Made by a program: the position numbers and the translations under genes. Source: Glandiceps talaboti (taxonomy: Eukaryota > Hemichordata > Enteropneusta > Spengelidae). From it: DNA of 64,000 nt. Below, piece after piece: positions 63,216-64,000 of this stretch. Location: contig NC_135556.1 of assembly GCF_964340395.1 (NCBI RefSeq), positions 16,213,642 to 16,277,641 on the forward strand, given 5' to 3'. Every line of letters begins with the position of its first letter. Within the stretch, counting starts at the first letter, position 1. The notes below the pieces were generated by a model. The model searched no databases and was not told the origin of the DNA. It worked only from the letters and a program-made list of their open reading frames with translations.

Positions 63216-64000
63216 TCAAATCATTGTAAATAAAATCTCCAATAACATTAATGTATATAACGTAGTAAAGTATAGTTGCTATGACAATGTCAATGTCAAT
63301 GTTGTGTGCAATGTGCGAATCATTTCTTTCTGTTTCCTTCCTTATGATTGGAGTCAGGTTCTGTACATATTTTTGAAATTTTTGCTAGAGAGTGAGATAT
63401 TTTCCATCAGAGCATCGTAATATAGAATGACGGGAATTGTAGAACAAACTTCAAGATATGGTGAATACAGATGTTAAATGTTGGATTATGTAAAACCAGG
63501 AAAATACACACACGTATATTTCATACATTAGTCACACAGACGTAAGCTTTTGAGAGGGTGTGTCGTCTGTATTTGGAATTAAATATTTTGTATTGACAAA
63601 TATATCTATATGTGATTGTGTTTATGAGAAATAAAAGTATTTGGCCATTATCTCGGTTTTTTTTGTGTATTCATTTTATTAACATCTGAATGGGGGCTAT
63701 AGAAATGACACGTCTGTCTGTCTGTCTGACCGTCCATTTGTCTTTGGACATATGTCAGACACTCATGACTCAATTTCAATCAAACCTGGCACAGGTCAAA
63801 CACTACACAGTACATATGCACATCACTTTCATATTTTTGTGACCTTGACTTTTAAGGCAAAATGGCAACCAGCCAAATCTGCGGGGGGAAATACACATTT
63901 TACCCCATATCTCCATAATTCTAGTTCATACAGACACCATTTACAATGTAAAGAGGAATGCCACTCCAGGAAATGAAGTCATTTTCATAAAATATGGGTT
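63216..64000. other. No gene recognised
   Basis: AT-rich sequence with one AATAAA (63629-63634) followed by a GT/T-rich stretch, and a short GTCT run at 63712-63729. Positions 63765-63960 (CAATTTCAATCAAACCTGGC, GTGACCTTGACTTTTAAGGC) look like a dispersed repeat that may continue beyond the window. Confidence 0.3.

Overview
This window is nuclear DNA of an animal, most likely a marine invertebrate. The evidence is many short phase-consistent exons with GT-AG introns, a eukaryotic tRNA-Ala(AGC) identical in layout to the vertebrate gene, metazoan protein families (KIF4 kinesin, BTB/BACK protein, FRRS1-type DOMON proteins), decayed LINEs and MITEs, and very dense microsatellites. Invertebrate deuterostomes (hemichordate, amphioxus) or a lophotrochozoan would fit; I cannot decide from sequence alone. 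No prokaryotic, plasmid or phage features are present.

Layout. 1-9.9 kb is gene-poor: L2/CR1-like and L1-like LINE remnants, a 453-bp inverted-repeat element and other foldbacks. About 9.9-15.6 kb (minus strand) holds DOMON gene 1, a secreted or anchored FRRS1/FRRS1L-like protein, with its first exon at 15.5 kb and a perfect NRF1-type site upstream. 15.6-27.7 kb is mostly microsatellites, minisatellites and unrecognised AT-rich DNA. About 27.9-33.4 kb (plus) is a BTB-BACK-kelch-like gene: a probable leader exon with a 3-kb intron, then one uninterrupted 734-codon exon. 34.1-36.35 kb (minus) is DOMON gene 2, a paralogue of gene 1 with the same exon boundaries; a tRNA-Ala gene lies inside its second intron on the opposite strand. 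36.4-42.4 kb is repeats and unassigned DNA, including another LINE 3' end. 42.4-62.1 kb (plus) is a complete chromokinesin KIF4 gene, which I rebuilt as 28 coding exons encoding 1,255 residues. Downstream are two large inverted repeats and a 121-bp tandem repeat.

Function. KIF4 is a mitotic/midzone kinesin, and the sequence upstream of it has the CCAAT-plus-CHR arrangement typical of cell-cycle promoters. The two DOMON genes look like a tandem duplication separated by the BTB gene; both keep the Met and His positions that bind heme in cytochrome-type DOMON domains. I see no operon-like or obviously novel multi-gene system. The more unusual content is structural: MITE families inside KIF4 introns, nested foldbacks, a splice donor made by a microsatellite, and a BTB protein with a second, truncated BTB start.
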